This document shows positions 12,261 to 24,800 of a DNA stretch of 64,000 nt, in pieces (position 1 is the stretch's first letter; each line of letters starts with the position of its first letter). Origin of the DNA: Ophioderma brevispina (taxonomy: Eukaryota; Echinodermata; Ophiuroidea; Amphilepidida; Ophiodermatidae); contig JAMKCH010036035.1 of the NCBI GenBank assembly GCA_023653785.1, positions 1 through 64,000 of the forward strand, given 5' to 3'. The notes beneath the pieces were generated by a model. It was not told the origin of the DNA and made no database searches. It worked only from the letters and a program-made list of their open reading frames with translations. The position numbers and the translations under genes are program-made.

Positions 12261-12538
12261 CTGATTTCATTGGCTATTCATAGGGCTACATAAGAGAAGA
12301 TATCAGTAGCTTCCCACGATGCATTGCTTCCAATGGAGGTTTTTATACAGATAGTCATGTGAATCGTTAGAGACATAACATTCTTTAAATGCAAGTTTGT
12401 GATCAATACTGTCAATTTAGCGATGTTTCATCTCTAGCAATTCACATCATTAGCTGTACAAAAACCTCCACTGGAAGCAATGCATTGTGGGAAGCTACCA
12501 ATATCTTCTCTTGGGTTAAATGTCATTAGCCAATCAGA
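12261..12538. mobile_element. palindromic MITE with ~80-bp arms
   Basis: The left arm includes AGCTTCCCACGATGCATTGC and AATGGAGGTTTTTATACAG; the right arm is the reverse (CTGTACAAAAACCTCCACTG, GCAATGCATTGTGGGAAGC). Pairing continues outward through TCTTCTCTT and the ATTGGCTA/TTAGCCAAT edges. Non-coding. Confidence 0.8.
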
Positions 12539-12898
12539 GACATGATAAGAAAAGATCAAAAGGTTCTTTCAGATATACAATGTTTCTTTTGATTGGAAAC
12601 TCAAAAGGTTAGATTATGTAATGAGCCAATCACAGAGACTGTAAGAAACGGCGGTTGGCCTCCTCGGGGGTTACAAATTCAGAAATACCCACAGTGTTTC
12701 ACTTCACACCAATTATATCATCTGCTGCTCTTAACCAGGGGTTTCCCTAGTTGTATGCAGATTACAAACACTTTCAGCTCTGAAAGTGAAATCTGAACCC
12801 TGTTTCCTGTAAGATCAATCTTCTGTTTTTTGTTCTATTTGTATTGTTGATCTTTTCCAGATGGTACATAATTCTGTCTGTTTCGTTTCTCTTCAAAA

Positions 12899-15800
12899 TT
12901 ATCGGCACTCAATCACCAAACAGGCTGTCCAAATCCTGTTGATGGCGTCCTGGTCGGGCCAATCCTTCTGGACCTTCTTTCTCATGTAACATAATCGACA
13001 TCCAACGGCTGGAAAGGAAACAAAAAGGTAACAGAGGTCCCTTAACTATTGCCGCCCTGCATTCCAATACCATACTTTCTATCTACGAAATAACACAATT
13101 CCCTGGGACCACGTACCTCAGGAAGTTTGCAGCTTGTGTCCAGGGCCGGAAATTCGAGGCGAACCAACCCCGCGAACCGGTTCGCCTGAAAGTTCGCCCA
13201 AAATTACACGTGCGAGAACAAAACGGGTTCGCGCAAATTTGTGCCAATCAACAATGATCAAATGATAAAAATAGGCACCGGAGTTTTGCGCGATTTAAAG
13301 CGGCAAAATGAGCGGCCCGTATTTTGAAATGCGTCGAAAATGCCCTAGTTTTAAAAGTCAAAATCGCAAATGCGTGTTCCTAATGTTTTGCCCTGCTAGT
13401 CAACCAGTAACACTAAAAAAGTCTTTAATTCTTTGCAAAAACATTGTTCAAACTTCCAAAGTTGACATCCTAGTTCTTTACGTTTTTCCTGCTGAAAAAT
13501 GTCAAGAACACATCATTACGACCTTTATTTTTTTCCCCCTCTTATCTGAATAAATATTTGATCATATGTAGATGGGTACTTGCCGCGGGCTGAGGCCTTT
13601 GCATACATCATGTACATAACCGAGAATAATTTAACTTTCGCGCGTGGGAATCCCAGTGGTCATGGGGAATCCCCGGCCCCGGATTACGTGACGGGTGTTC
13701 CACTCTTGCCCCTGAAAGTGTCCAGTGTATGAATTGTTATTTCATCTCTCCGCATTTCTACCGAAGTCCGAATTTTGTTAATTCCGAAGAGATTATCCAT
13801 GAGATAAAAACCAATTATGAACAAAGCCCCGATACCGCGCGTTGATACTTTGGGATAGCATGCATCAATAATGTTTTATTTGTGTATAATGCACCGGAGC
13901 GCACCATATTGCATGACGCTTCATGAAATAGGTCATCCGTGTTAAACGAATCAGGTTAGATGTAGGGTTCTACGCTCGATTTATAAATACATTTGGAACA
14001 TATATTTTGCAGCTTATTGGAGCTTGGTGAGTCAATCAAGTTTTTCCGACTTTTGCATAATAATTATTTCCTTCATCATTTGTTTTTGTTTATGTCAATA
14101 ACTATTAAAAAAGGTGTTTTTTTTTACAAAATCGTGAAAATTCGCGCTGGACCAACAAATCGTGATAGACCCAAAAATTCGCAATTTTTTGCGCAAACTC
14201 CGATGCCTAGATAACAACCTTACAAAGACCCTTGATTCCATGTGTAAGTAATGTCATTTCCAGCATTTTTCATTTTTTAATATTTTAGGCACATTTGCAT
14301 TTTAGAAAAAAAGTTTAAATTATCCCATTGAGATATGTATCCGATAATAAATTCATGAATTTTTGAAAAAATTCGAAAAATTAAATAAAATCCTATCCAA
14401 GGGCTATCGCAGAATAAGTTCCTTTTAGTGTTATTTAAGACTAGTACACGCCCATTTCTTTTATTTCAATATTGAGAGTGGTTTTTTGTTATGTTCTCGC
14501 AAACTCCTTCTATGAGAATCTAAAAGCGGAGAACTTGGAAGGTTCTCCGGTTCTCGCCAAGGTGTTCTCGCAGACTCCGACGAATTTCAGGGCCTGGTAT
14601 CTTGCACACAACAGCCGGCATTACAGGAACGTTTTGGAGCCAGCATGAATCATTCAACCTGCCCACAATTCTAAAAAGTTAACACTGAAAATTTCACTGT
14701 AAATTCAGCTGAGTAATTTTAATTTTGTTTTAAATTAAAAAAAAAATCAGTAAATCTTTAGCATTAAAATGCTAAAATGGCCACCGATTCTTTTTTAAAC
14801 GTGGAGACTAACACGAATAACCATACATAGAGAATGTTCTTCTGTGTGATTAAGTTCGTCCATTGTGTTGCCAAATACTCAGGAAAGAACGTAGTATCAC
14901 CTATGAAATTTAAAGTGAGAAATTTCAATGGTTCAAAAATACAGGTAACTTGAAAATGAGCAGAAAGGGTAAACAACAATGAAGTCGTTGCCTTTCTATG
15001 GGGCCAAAGTGCTGCCTACTAGGGCGTACCTGTGAAGGTACTCTCCATTGCTGGAGAGATACTCCACTATAGTGGCCTATCTAGGTACCCGTCAGTCACC
15101 TAGAGGCAACTGCCAAGTACACTATAGGCTGGTACTGCTACGAAAACAGCAGTTATGCCCCACCGGTGGCTCTGTGTACTTCACAACCGTACTTGGTTAT
15201 AAATACTACATCAAAATACTATGGAAATACCATTGAAGTAGAGCTAAGAGATAACATGGAGTAGCCCAAGCTCTGGTTACACTGGAGTAAGAATCCTGCT
15301 GTGAATTATGCAACAACAATACCTTTTGTAGTTCATCAATTTTGGACTCTACCATTTTTATTTTATTTACTATTCCACACTTTACATCATTTAATATTTG
15401 TATTGTGCTGATTACTCCAGTTATACTGTTATGGCCCAGTTTTCATTGTTGAGCTTTCTTAAAACATGGCTGGCAAACAAATGTACAGAAAACAGGAAAT
15501 GACCACTGTAACTCACGGATGAGTGTTTTTTTGTTTGCCACAAATGGTAAGTTGTCACTGGCTCGAAGTTCTTTCATACACACACTAAGTTTATACCACT
15601 GTCTGCTTTGTTCTCAAACTTACTATATGGGCCATAAAGGCTGAGAGCCTACTAGGGAGTACCTGTGAGGTACTCCCATCAGCTGGAGAGATACTCCATA
15701 GTTAGTGGCCTACATAGGTTACCCATCAGTCACCTAGCAGGCAACTTGCCCAAAGATACACTTATAGGATGGGTACTGCTAAGAAAAACATACCAGTTAT

Positions 15801-18800
15801 GCACCCAGGTGGCTTGTGTATACCAAGTCTTGGTTATAAATACTAACATTCAATACTACATTATGGCTGGATTCTGAAAGGGATCTAACTTTAGACCCCA
15901 GTTTAAACCAGGTTAGTCCTACCGAGTGGACCATTTTTCCCCGACCTCCTCTAAAATGTGCTTGTAGGGTGGGAAACTGCATCAGGGATAGCCCGTCTCT
16001 GGCCAAGCCATGAGGAATTTTCCTCCACCCGTTAACATTTAAACTTGCACAGTATTTTGAAGGAAAAAAAAGGTCCACTCAGTTGGACTAACCTGGTTTT
16101 TTTTTTTAAACCCGGGTCTAAAGTTTTAGAACTGTCCCTTTCAGAATACCAGACATGGAATACCATTGAAGTAGAGCTAAGACGGAACAACACGGAGTAG
16201 CCCCAAGTCTGGGTACATGCGAGTAAGAATCCTGCGTATGGGAATTAGGCAACAAGAAGTTACACTTTTATTAGTCATCATTTGGACTCTACCATTTTTA
16301 TTTTATTTAAATTACACACTTTACATATTACTAAAAGGTGCATTTCGTGATTCTAACCTTTTCTGTTTTGTTTATGTTTCGCTAAATATCCTTGAGAACA
16401 GCTATTCCCAAAATTTCAGTTGATTCTGGATCTTGCGCTTGGTGTTATGAGCAAATGTTTCATACACAAGCTCCCATAGACCACTGACAGTAATTTCTGT
16501 CGGTTTACGGACAGAAAATACAAATTGCGAATTTATTGCAGAGACCATTGATGTGCCGTCAGATGGGGCACACATCGCCAATTAGCCGACGGTTCAGATG
16601 ATAAAAAATCTCAACTTTTCTGAGTAATCGGGGGGACAGGGCTGTGGATCACGGAAATGCCCCTTTCATATCTGTATTGTGCTGATTACTCCAGTTATAC
16701 TGTTAGGCAGTTCATTGTTGAGCTTCTTAAAACATGCTGGGCAAAAAAAATGGTACAAACAGGGAATAACACTGACAATCAGATGAGTGTTTTGTTTGCC
16801 ACAAATGGTAAGTTTCACTAGTCTAGACAGTCTTTCATACACACACTAAGCTTTTACCACTGTCCTGTTTTTTTCCAAATTACTCTATGGGCCTGTTGCT
16901 GCCTACGAGGGAGTACCTGTGAGGTCTCTCCATTAGCTGGAGAATACTCCAATACTATGGCCCTACATAGGAACCCATCAGTCACCTAGTCATGCACTGC
17001 CAAGTACACAAGGAGGGGTACTGCTAAAAAACTAGCAGGTATGCACCCAGGTGGCTTGTGTACTTACAAGTACTTGGTTATAAATACTACATCAATAATC
17101 ATTATGCTGGTATTCTGAAAGGGATTCCAACAAGACCCCAGTTTTAAAACCAGGTTATTCCTACACTAGGTGGACCATTTTTCCCACTTACCTAAAATGT
17201 GCTGTAACGGTGGAGAATCCCTCTGGAGAGCCCGGTCTGGCCCATCCATGAGGAATTTTCTCACCTGTTACATTTAACTTGCACAGTATCTTGGAAGGAA
17301 AAAATCCCACTCATTTGGACTACCCTGGGTTGAAACCCAGGTCCTAAGTTAGACTCCCTTTCAGAATACCAGCCATGGAAAATACAACTGGAAGTAGAGC
17401 TAAGAGTGACACACGGAGTAGCCCAAGCTCTGGGTTACATGTCTATAGATCCTGCTGTGAATTAGCCAACAAGAAGTCCACACATTTATAGTCATCATTT
17501 TGGACTCTACCATTTTTATTTGTATTGTTTACTATTTACCCACTTTACCTATATTATTTAATAACTGTATTGTGCTGATTGCTCTAGTTATACTGTTATA
17601 GACCATTTCATTATTGAAGGCTTTCTTAAACATGGCTGGCAAAAAAAATGGTACAGAACAGGCAATGACACTGAAATCAGGATGAGTGGTTTTTGTTTGC
17701 CACAATTGTAAGTTTCGCTAGTCTAGACAGTCCTTCCATACCACACTAAGTTTCTCCGCTGTCTAAATTTTTTTTCCTCAAATTTCCTACTAATTGATTT
17801 TTTTTCATTTGATGTTTTAAAAATGTAAATTTTGAAGTCTTATTTTAACAGTAAAAACAGTTTACAGATTTCTTGGCAAGTAAAAAAATAATATGATACA
17901 AGTTGTAAAACAAAAATGGTTTCCATATATTAAGTTTGATAAAAATGAGATTCAAAACCACAACTGTCAAAAATTGTCCAAACAAATGGTCCTCATCCTG
18001 AACTGAAAGGTAAACTTTTGTGTTTGCAATCAGAAAGGACATTTCCAGAATACACAAACACTGAGTTAGTCACGCATATTTTTAACAAAATTCATTTTAT
18101 TTTTTTTATTTTTTTTATTTTTTTTATTGGTGAAAATTAATTGTCAAAAACCGATGTCCTCTTGATTAGCATATTTTAATGCGTACTTCTACGACAGGGA
18201 ATAATCACAAGGTTCTCATTATACCAAGATCTCAGGTATGATGGGGCTGTGAGTGGGGTCAAAAGATACGGATCCACGCAGCTACATGTAATGACACACT
18301 GACAGTTTTCCATTGCAAACTGGGCTGCTAATTTTTAACCTGAAGGAAATTCAAGAATTAGAATGATATCAACCCAACTAAATATAGAGTGAAAAAAATA
18401 ACTGCCCATCAAGATTTATGCTGGGGACCGGGTGACTAGTCAGATGCTCTATCAGCTGAGCTAAATGTACGCTGGGGGGAAAGGGAAGAGCCAATTATAT
18501 AGATTCTATCTACAAGCCTTCAGTTTAACCTGTTCCTCTACTCTTTCTAATCCCAAGCAGGAGTGAGTGAAGTATTAAAATAACGAACAATCTCAACCAA
18601 TTGGTTATATCGTGTCATTACGTATTATCATTATATTACGTTTAAAAAAAACATCAAACCTTAAAACATCACAATACATACCAATCACAACCTTTTGGAA
18701 AAGTTAAAAATATTTATACAAATAGCCTCCTTCAGAAAATTTTTTTATAACCTTGAAGAGGGAAGTCATTTAAGGAATATATAATTACAGAATCAATCCT

Positions 18801-21800
18801 GCAATCCCCAGTGTAAAACTAAAGTCAAAATGTGTGTGTGGTAAATATGATTGGTCAATGTTTTTTTTTTTTTTCTGACTGTAATTCATGTTGTTGTATG
18901 GTTAAGTCCAAGTGGCGGCGATCTGGGGGGGGGGGGTGCTTCTGGGGGGGGGCGACCCCAGGGCATTGCAAAACATGTAAAATCAGCCCCTACTTTCGGG
19001 TACTGGGGGCGGGTAATAGAGGTCATTATCGCCCACATGGCCACAGGGGGTCCCTAAAAAGCCGGCGATGGATACGCCGGGGTGTTGAAGTCTAAAAGTT
19101 CATGTTATGTTAATTACCCACACGTTTGAACTTCTTTTCTTTATCTCTCATTCCTTACTGTACACCGGATATCTCATGAAGAATCCAATGGCAGCGTTGT
19201 AAATTGCGTCACAGACGGTTGAACTTCTCCTCTAAGGCACCCTCCTCTCCTAATGCATTATCTGCCAACATATCACAATACAGACGAAGAAATGGGGTAA
19301 GTAAAGAGTAATGAGAAGTAATCGCAAACACACTGACTATTTGTGGTGTGGACTAAGTTGTATACTCAAAATATAGCTGTATTATTCACTGTCTAAAGCA
19401 TGTCAGTGATTTTATGCTTACTATGTGCATCACAAATTTCCAATAGACGAGTTGAACGTCCCCCATAATGCATCGCGTATTGTGCAGTTCCATCCGGGGA
19501 ACTTGTACCAGGCCCAAGTCAGCTAAAAAACATACGGTTAAGAGCATAAAAAACTTAAACTATATGTGACGGGCACAGTTGAACTTATTCGTCCGGCATG
19601 TGGCAATTAGGGGCACGGTATGATCGAAAGGCCATCTTTTGTCTTAAAATTTCCACATCAGTGCCTCGCTTGTTTTTTGTTCCTTATGAATTACTTTCAC
19701 ATTTCTGTAAGAGTTAACTTCAGTGAAAAGGTACTTTTTTAGTTTTAGGCACTGTATGGCGACGCGAACGACACAAAGAATATTTTGTAAACATGAACTC
19801 TGGGACAGTTCCCGGATGGAAATCGGGCACAATACGAGATGCATTATGGGATGGCAACCGTCTATTATAGCCAATGCTGCAGCATTTTTTAACCAGCCAT
19901 GCCTTTCATAAAAACATCACAGGCAATGATTATAATCCGATTATGAATGCATACTACTGTATTAGTTATGACATTTCCAAATTGAATACCTCGCTCGCAA
20001 AAGATAGAGTGTGGTAGTATGGCAGTATGGAGACAGACATAAAAAACACCCCCAATCCCATTACCTCAAAAGAAATTGAGATTTTTATATCATTTGAACG
20101 GTTGGCCTCTGAGATAGTGTGTGCCTAATAATTTGTTAATTTTGTATTTTTGTCCATAAACAGACAGAAATACAACACAGTGGGCAGCAAAATGCAACAT
20201 CAGTCAACTGAAATTTGAAATAACCTTCTGAGGGATATCAAATGTAAAATCAGAAATATGTGCTTGCTACGATCCGAAAGCACCTTTAACACATTATAAC
20301 ATGCTAATCCAAATATGCCGAAACTGATTTCTGATGATTTTTTTGGTATCCTGGTCAAACAGATCAGTAAAGAGACCTCTGGACAAATTTCTAATTTTGC
20401 ATGTAACTGTGTCTAGTTGGTCTCGGCCTTTGGGTCTGTGTTTAGCCTGTAGTAATCTGTACTGGACATGTTTATTTTAGGTTGACTATAGACTTGGAAC
20501 TCTCAACAAATCAAATGGTCATTTAAAGGTATATGTACCTTTAGTTTCAGTTTCTCTAGCTGCTCCAGTGACATCTTACTATAATTTGGATATGTGGTTT
20601 GTGGGTCTCGGTAGCGGGGGGATGTATGCAAAAGGCTCGCCAGTTTAGATCCATATTGCACCAAATTTACACAACATATTTACCCGGCGGTGGTTCTGTT
20701 GGTTCTAATCCCTATTTGGACGAAATCCGTTTCAGAAGTGGCGTGAAAACACACAAAAATGTGATCGGTTTGCTGATAAATTACCATTTGTTTGTACGCG
20801 TTACTAAGCGGCGCGTCTGCGTGGTGCGTTGCGACGGGTGGTTACGCGTGGCAACGGCGACTACGCGTATACTCTATACAGTGGCTATATGTTTGTATAC
20901 GCGCAAAAAACAGTCTCCTTATAGTGCAAACGGTGTGGGGAAAGAAAGAAAAGGCCAAGAACACGTCATGTTATTTTGCTTTGATTGTCGTATGTATGGA
21001 TACTACGGGTTACCCCACAGATATTTGAAAAAAACAAAATAAAATACACAGAAATTACGGGATGAAATATTGACGTTTTATTATATAGAAAATAGGAACT
21101 ATATAGGCCTACGCCATAGGATATGCTGCAAACTACGAGGAATAAAAAATATGAATACGGGATGTTGTGACGGGGGGGCGTATGGATACTACGGGTTACC
21201 CCACAGAGTTTTGAGAAGAAAAAAAATAAAATATACGGAAAATTACGGGATGAAATATTGACGTTTTATTATTTAGAAAATTAGAACTATATAGGCCTAA
21301 GCTACATGAAATGCTGCAAACTACCTCTACAGGATGGCGAGAACTTTATATGGGAGTTTGAAGAGTTATGAGGAAAATATGTAGAAAATACAGGATTTAC
21401 GGCTTACCCTGGCCCCACGGGGAGTACTTTTGAGGGGAAAAAAGTACACGGAAACTTATACGGGATTAAATATTGGAGTTTTATTATTTTAAAAAAAATA
21501 CGAGAAAAAATAAAATATACGGAAATTTATACGGGATTAAATATTCATTCATTTGTCAATTCCTTAGAAATCGGTAACTACATGGGCTATAGGATTTGAT
21601 AGGTAAGGGAATATTAGTTATTAAAAGTGTTAAAAATACAAATTTGCGACTCGGTGAATTCCTTAAGTTCAGGGTGACGGGTTTGGTTTCGGTGGTCTTG
21701 CAAGAGTGTTTCACTTCTTCAGTGATCACTTCAGTTTCAGTGATCGCTCCCGTTCACTCAATTAGCGTAAAACCAGGTGTGTTTATTCGTGTGTACTCAA

Positions 21801-24800
21801 ATAAGAGAGAAATTATTTTTGACAAATCAGTTAATTTTGGTCAAATTTTTAGGGCCGTTAGTTTATGAATGGGTTGCATCTGAGATGAATATACCTACTA
21901 GAGATTGGAAGCAAAGCTGTGATGCATTGTTAATAGACTTCAATTCATAAATAAGAATAAACTTGCTTTCAAGACCAACTTATATTTACACTTTATGGGT
22001 TTGGCTGCATCACCAATAGTTTTATTTTCATAAGACATAAACCAAAATCAAAAAGAACTGGTCCAAGTTTGTTCCAATTCTTGTGAAATTTAAAGACAAA
22101 TACACATTTTAAACTATTCTCAGTGTATTCGAAGATATGCAAGAATGTCACTGATACATTGAAATTTGAGCAAATTCCACTAAAAGTCGACAATTAAGTG
22201 CATAAAATTGGAGTCATTTCATGGCCTTATATACAACAGTTATTGAGAACTAAACTCTGTTCAAGGCTTATAGACAAATAACATGCACGTGTGAGCACCG
22301 TTTATTTCAAAATAGCCTGCAAAATCTAACCTTGAGGTTATACATTGAATTTTACTGAATAACGATCACTGCTTCTCGATCAGTCAAGGGAATTGTTGAA
22401 TTAACAAAACGATACAGTAACAGACCCTGCACACTTCAAACAATCCATTGACTACTTCAAATCTCTTTTAGGTATATTCATCTCAGGTTGCATTTTCTTA
22501 GAAAATGGTGAACAAAGTGCTGTTTCAACACTTGCCGAGGAATGTCTCTGTACCTTAATCTTTTCAACCCTGGTAGATTGTGTACACACAACAATTGCCT
22601 TTGAGATGGCCTCCCAGGTCATTTGGGAAGCCAACTCAAAAACCACTGACCTAAGACTAGGCTTGTTTGGACTCATTTGAATGCATTTTTCATGCGGATT
22701 CTGAATATGGTCAGGAAAATGCATGATTTTGAAATTGTTAAAAAAAAATGCTCTCTGTGCATAGATAATAGTCAGAACCTAAGGGATTAATCAAATGTGA
22801 CCTGGTACAACAAAAACAAGTGGAAAGTCACTTTGAGTCAGTTTTGAGACTGCCTGGCTGCAGGGTAGACATTTCATATAGAAGTCGCAAGTATGCAAAT
22901 GAGGTATTGCCAGTGACAGAATCAATTGCCTTATCTCATTTGCATGCTTGGGACTTCTATATGAAATGTTTCTCAACTGCAGGCTTTGCCTTTTTTGTTT
23001 TATCCTACCCCACCTGGGGTAGCATGTAGACAGAGGCAAGAATAGAATGGTTATTAAAGTATGTTGACCCTCACTCTAGAGTTAACAATCCATTGCCACC
23101 AACTGACTGCACCAGGTGGCTCCAACAAAGAACACAAAATGTACGAGTACCGCAAGGCAGCCTCGAAACTGCCTAAAATCAACTTTCCGCTCGTTTTGTC
23201 ATGCCAAGTCAAAAATTAGAGTAAACCCGGGCAAGCGTCATACAGGATTTCATCCAACGTATAGCTAGACCTGAAATCAAACAAATATCTAAAATTGTTG
23301 CAGATTCTTCACACCTACAGACTATACTGGAAAATCTCTTTCTTTACTCTTCCACAAATACTATTAAACTCTGCATCCAACTGTATACGTTGTGAACTTT
23401 TTTATTGTGTTAGGATTCAAAACAGATATCTTGGCAATTCAGTATATTATGTCTGGCATCTGAACAGTGTTATTTGGCATCTAACTAGGTATGTTATTGG
23501 TCATAACATCATCTTGTCTAAATTCTATCTAGATGCTGCTACTGTTAAAGACACTATCAGTGATTTATCCAAAAGAGTTAAAATATTTGAAATTTGCAGG
23601 AATAGCTTTAAAGTGAAGAATAAGCCTGTAGAATTCTCATATGTTACCTTTTCCAACTGAAGAATTGACCGAAAACGAAGAAAATAGCAGTTTTCAAAGA
23701 TACAAATCTCCATTCAATTATGTGTAGTAGTAAGTGTCCGAATGGACACTAATGACTAAAACATCCGATTTTGTCCTTGTTAGGTTGCTTTTGGTCGTAT
23801 CATTTGCAGGGTATGTTAGGATACCTATACTTGATACAGACATGCAAAAATCCGATTTTTGATGATTTTTTTCGATTTTCTGATTTAGCAATCACTGATA
23901 GTGCCTTTAATTAGGCCTAATAAATCATTGTTTGGTTAGCGTAACCCAAACAACAAGTGAAGAGTGGGCGTCAAGGTTGACAATTGGGTAGTGTCCCTTT
24001 AACACAGTTTTCCTGGTTAATGAAATTCTGCAAAATGTTTCCAAGGAAAGACTTCATTAGAAAGGCTTCTCGAATATTTTTAGAATCCAAAAGAAATTCC
24101 ATCAACTTGGATTGAATTGTCATGTATTTTTGTGCTATTTGACATCTCATTTGTTACAATAGAGCACCAATATTGATAGGGTAGTGGTGATTTGAATGGA
24201 AAAGGATTCAGATTTCAATGGGTCCTTACCACCATACTTATAAATAAAATAAAGTTGTTATTCTCAAATTAAAACCATGACAAGCAAGCCGGGTTTGGCT
24301 TGAAGTCTTTGTTTAATCCAAACAAATCAAGGTTTTAGGTCAAAAAGGCCCCCATCTGCAATAGCTGCCAGGTGTTAAATTGGCAGGTTTAACACTTAAA
24401 GGCACTATCCACCCAAAAGTGGGCGAATATTTGAATTTTGCAGAAATCGCTTAAAAGTGAAGGAATAAATTGTAGAATTGCTATAATTTATCGTTTCCAA
24501 CTTAAAAATTGACAGAAAAGGAGGAAAATAGCAGTGTTCAAAGATTTGAATCGCCATTCAATTATGTGTTGTAGTAAAGTGTCCGTACGGACAGTAATGA
24601 CTAAAATATCCGATTTTATCCTTATTAGGTTGATTTTGGTCTTATAATTTGGAGGGTATGTTAGGATACCTATACTCGTTACAAACATGCAAAAATCTGA
24701 TTTTTGATGATTTTTTCCCCTGATTTAGCAATCACTGATAGTGCCTTTAAAAAGAACACAAATGACAAATCTGATGGCAATTCATCAATGTACCAAATGT

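Larger units (their letters stand above)
15001..17775. repeat. three-unit noisy tandem array
   Basis: Units start near 15001, 15629 and 16887, each opening with CCTAC.AGGG-GTACCTGTGAGG and later sharing GGTTATAAATACTA, GGACTCTACCATTTTTATTT and TGTATTGTGCTGATT. The units differ by many single-base insertions and deletions, often in homopolymers. Units 2 and 3 carry a MITE that unit 1 lacks, and unit 2 has a further insertion at about 16340-16665. Confidence 0.85.

Noticed and set aside
18420..18475. Functional tRNA gene
   Set aside because: Only the 5' half is recognisable; T-arm and acceptor pairing are missing.
20599..21042. 147-codon plus-strand frame
   Set aside because: Runs into the 185-bp tandem repeat and has no family resemblance.
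22452..22724. 90-codon minus-strand frame considered as the missing POLD1 CysB exon
   Set aside because: No CxxC pattern, no ERFSRLW block, wrong content.
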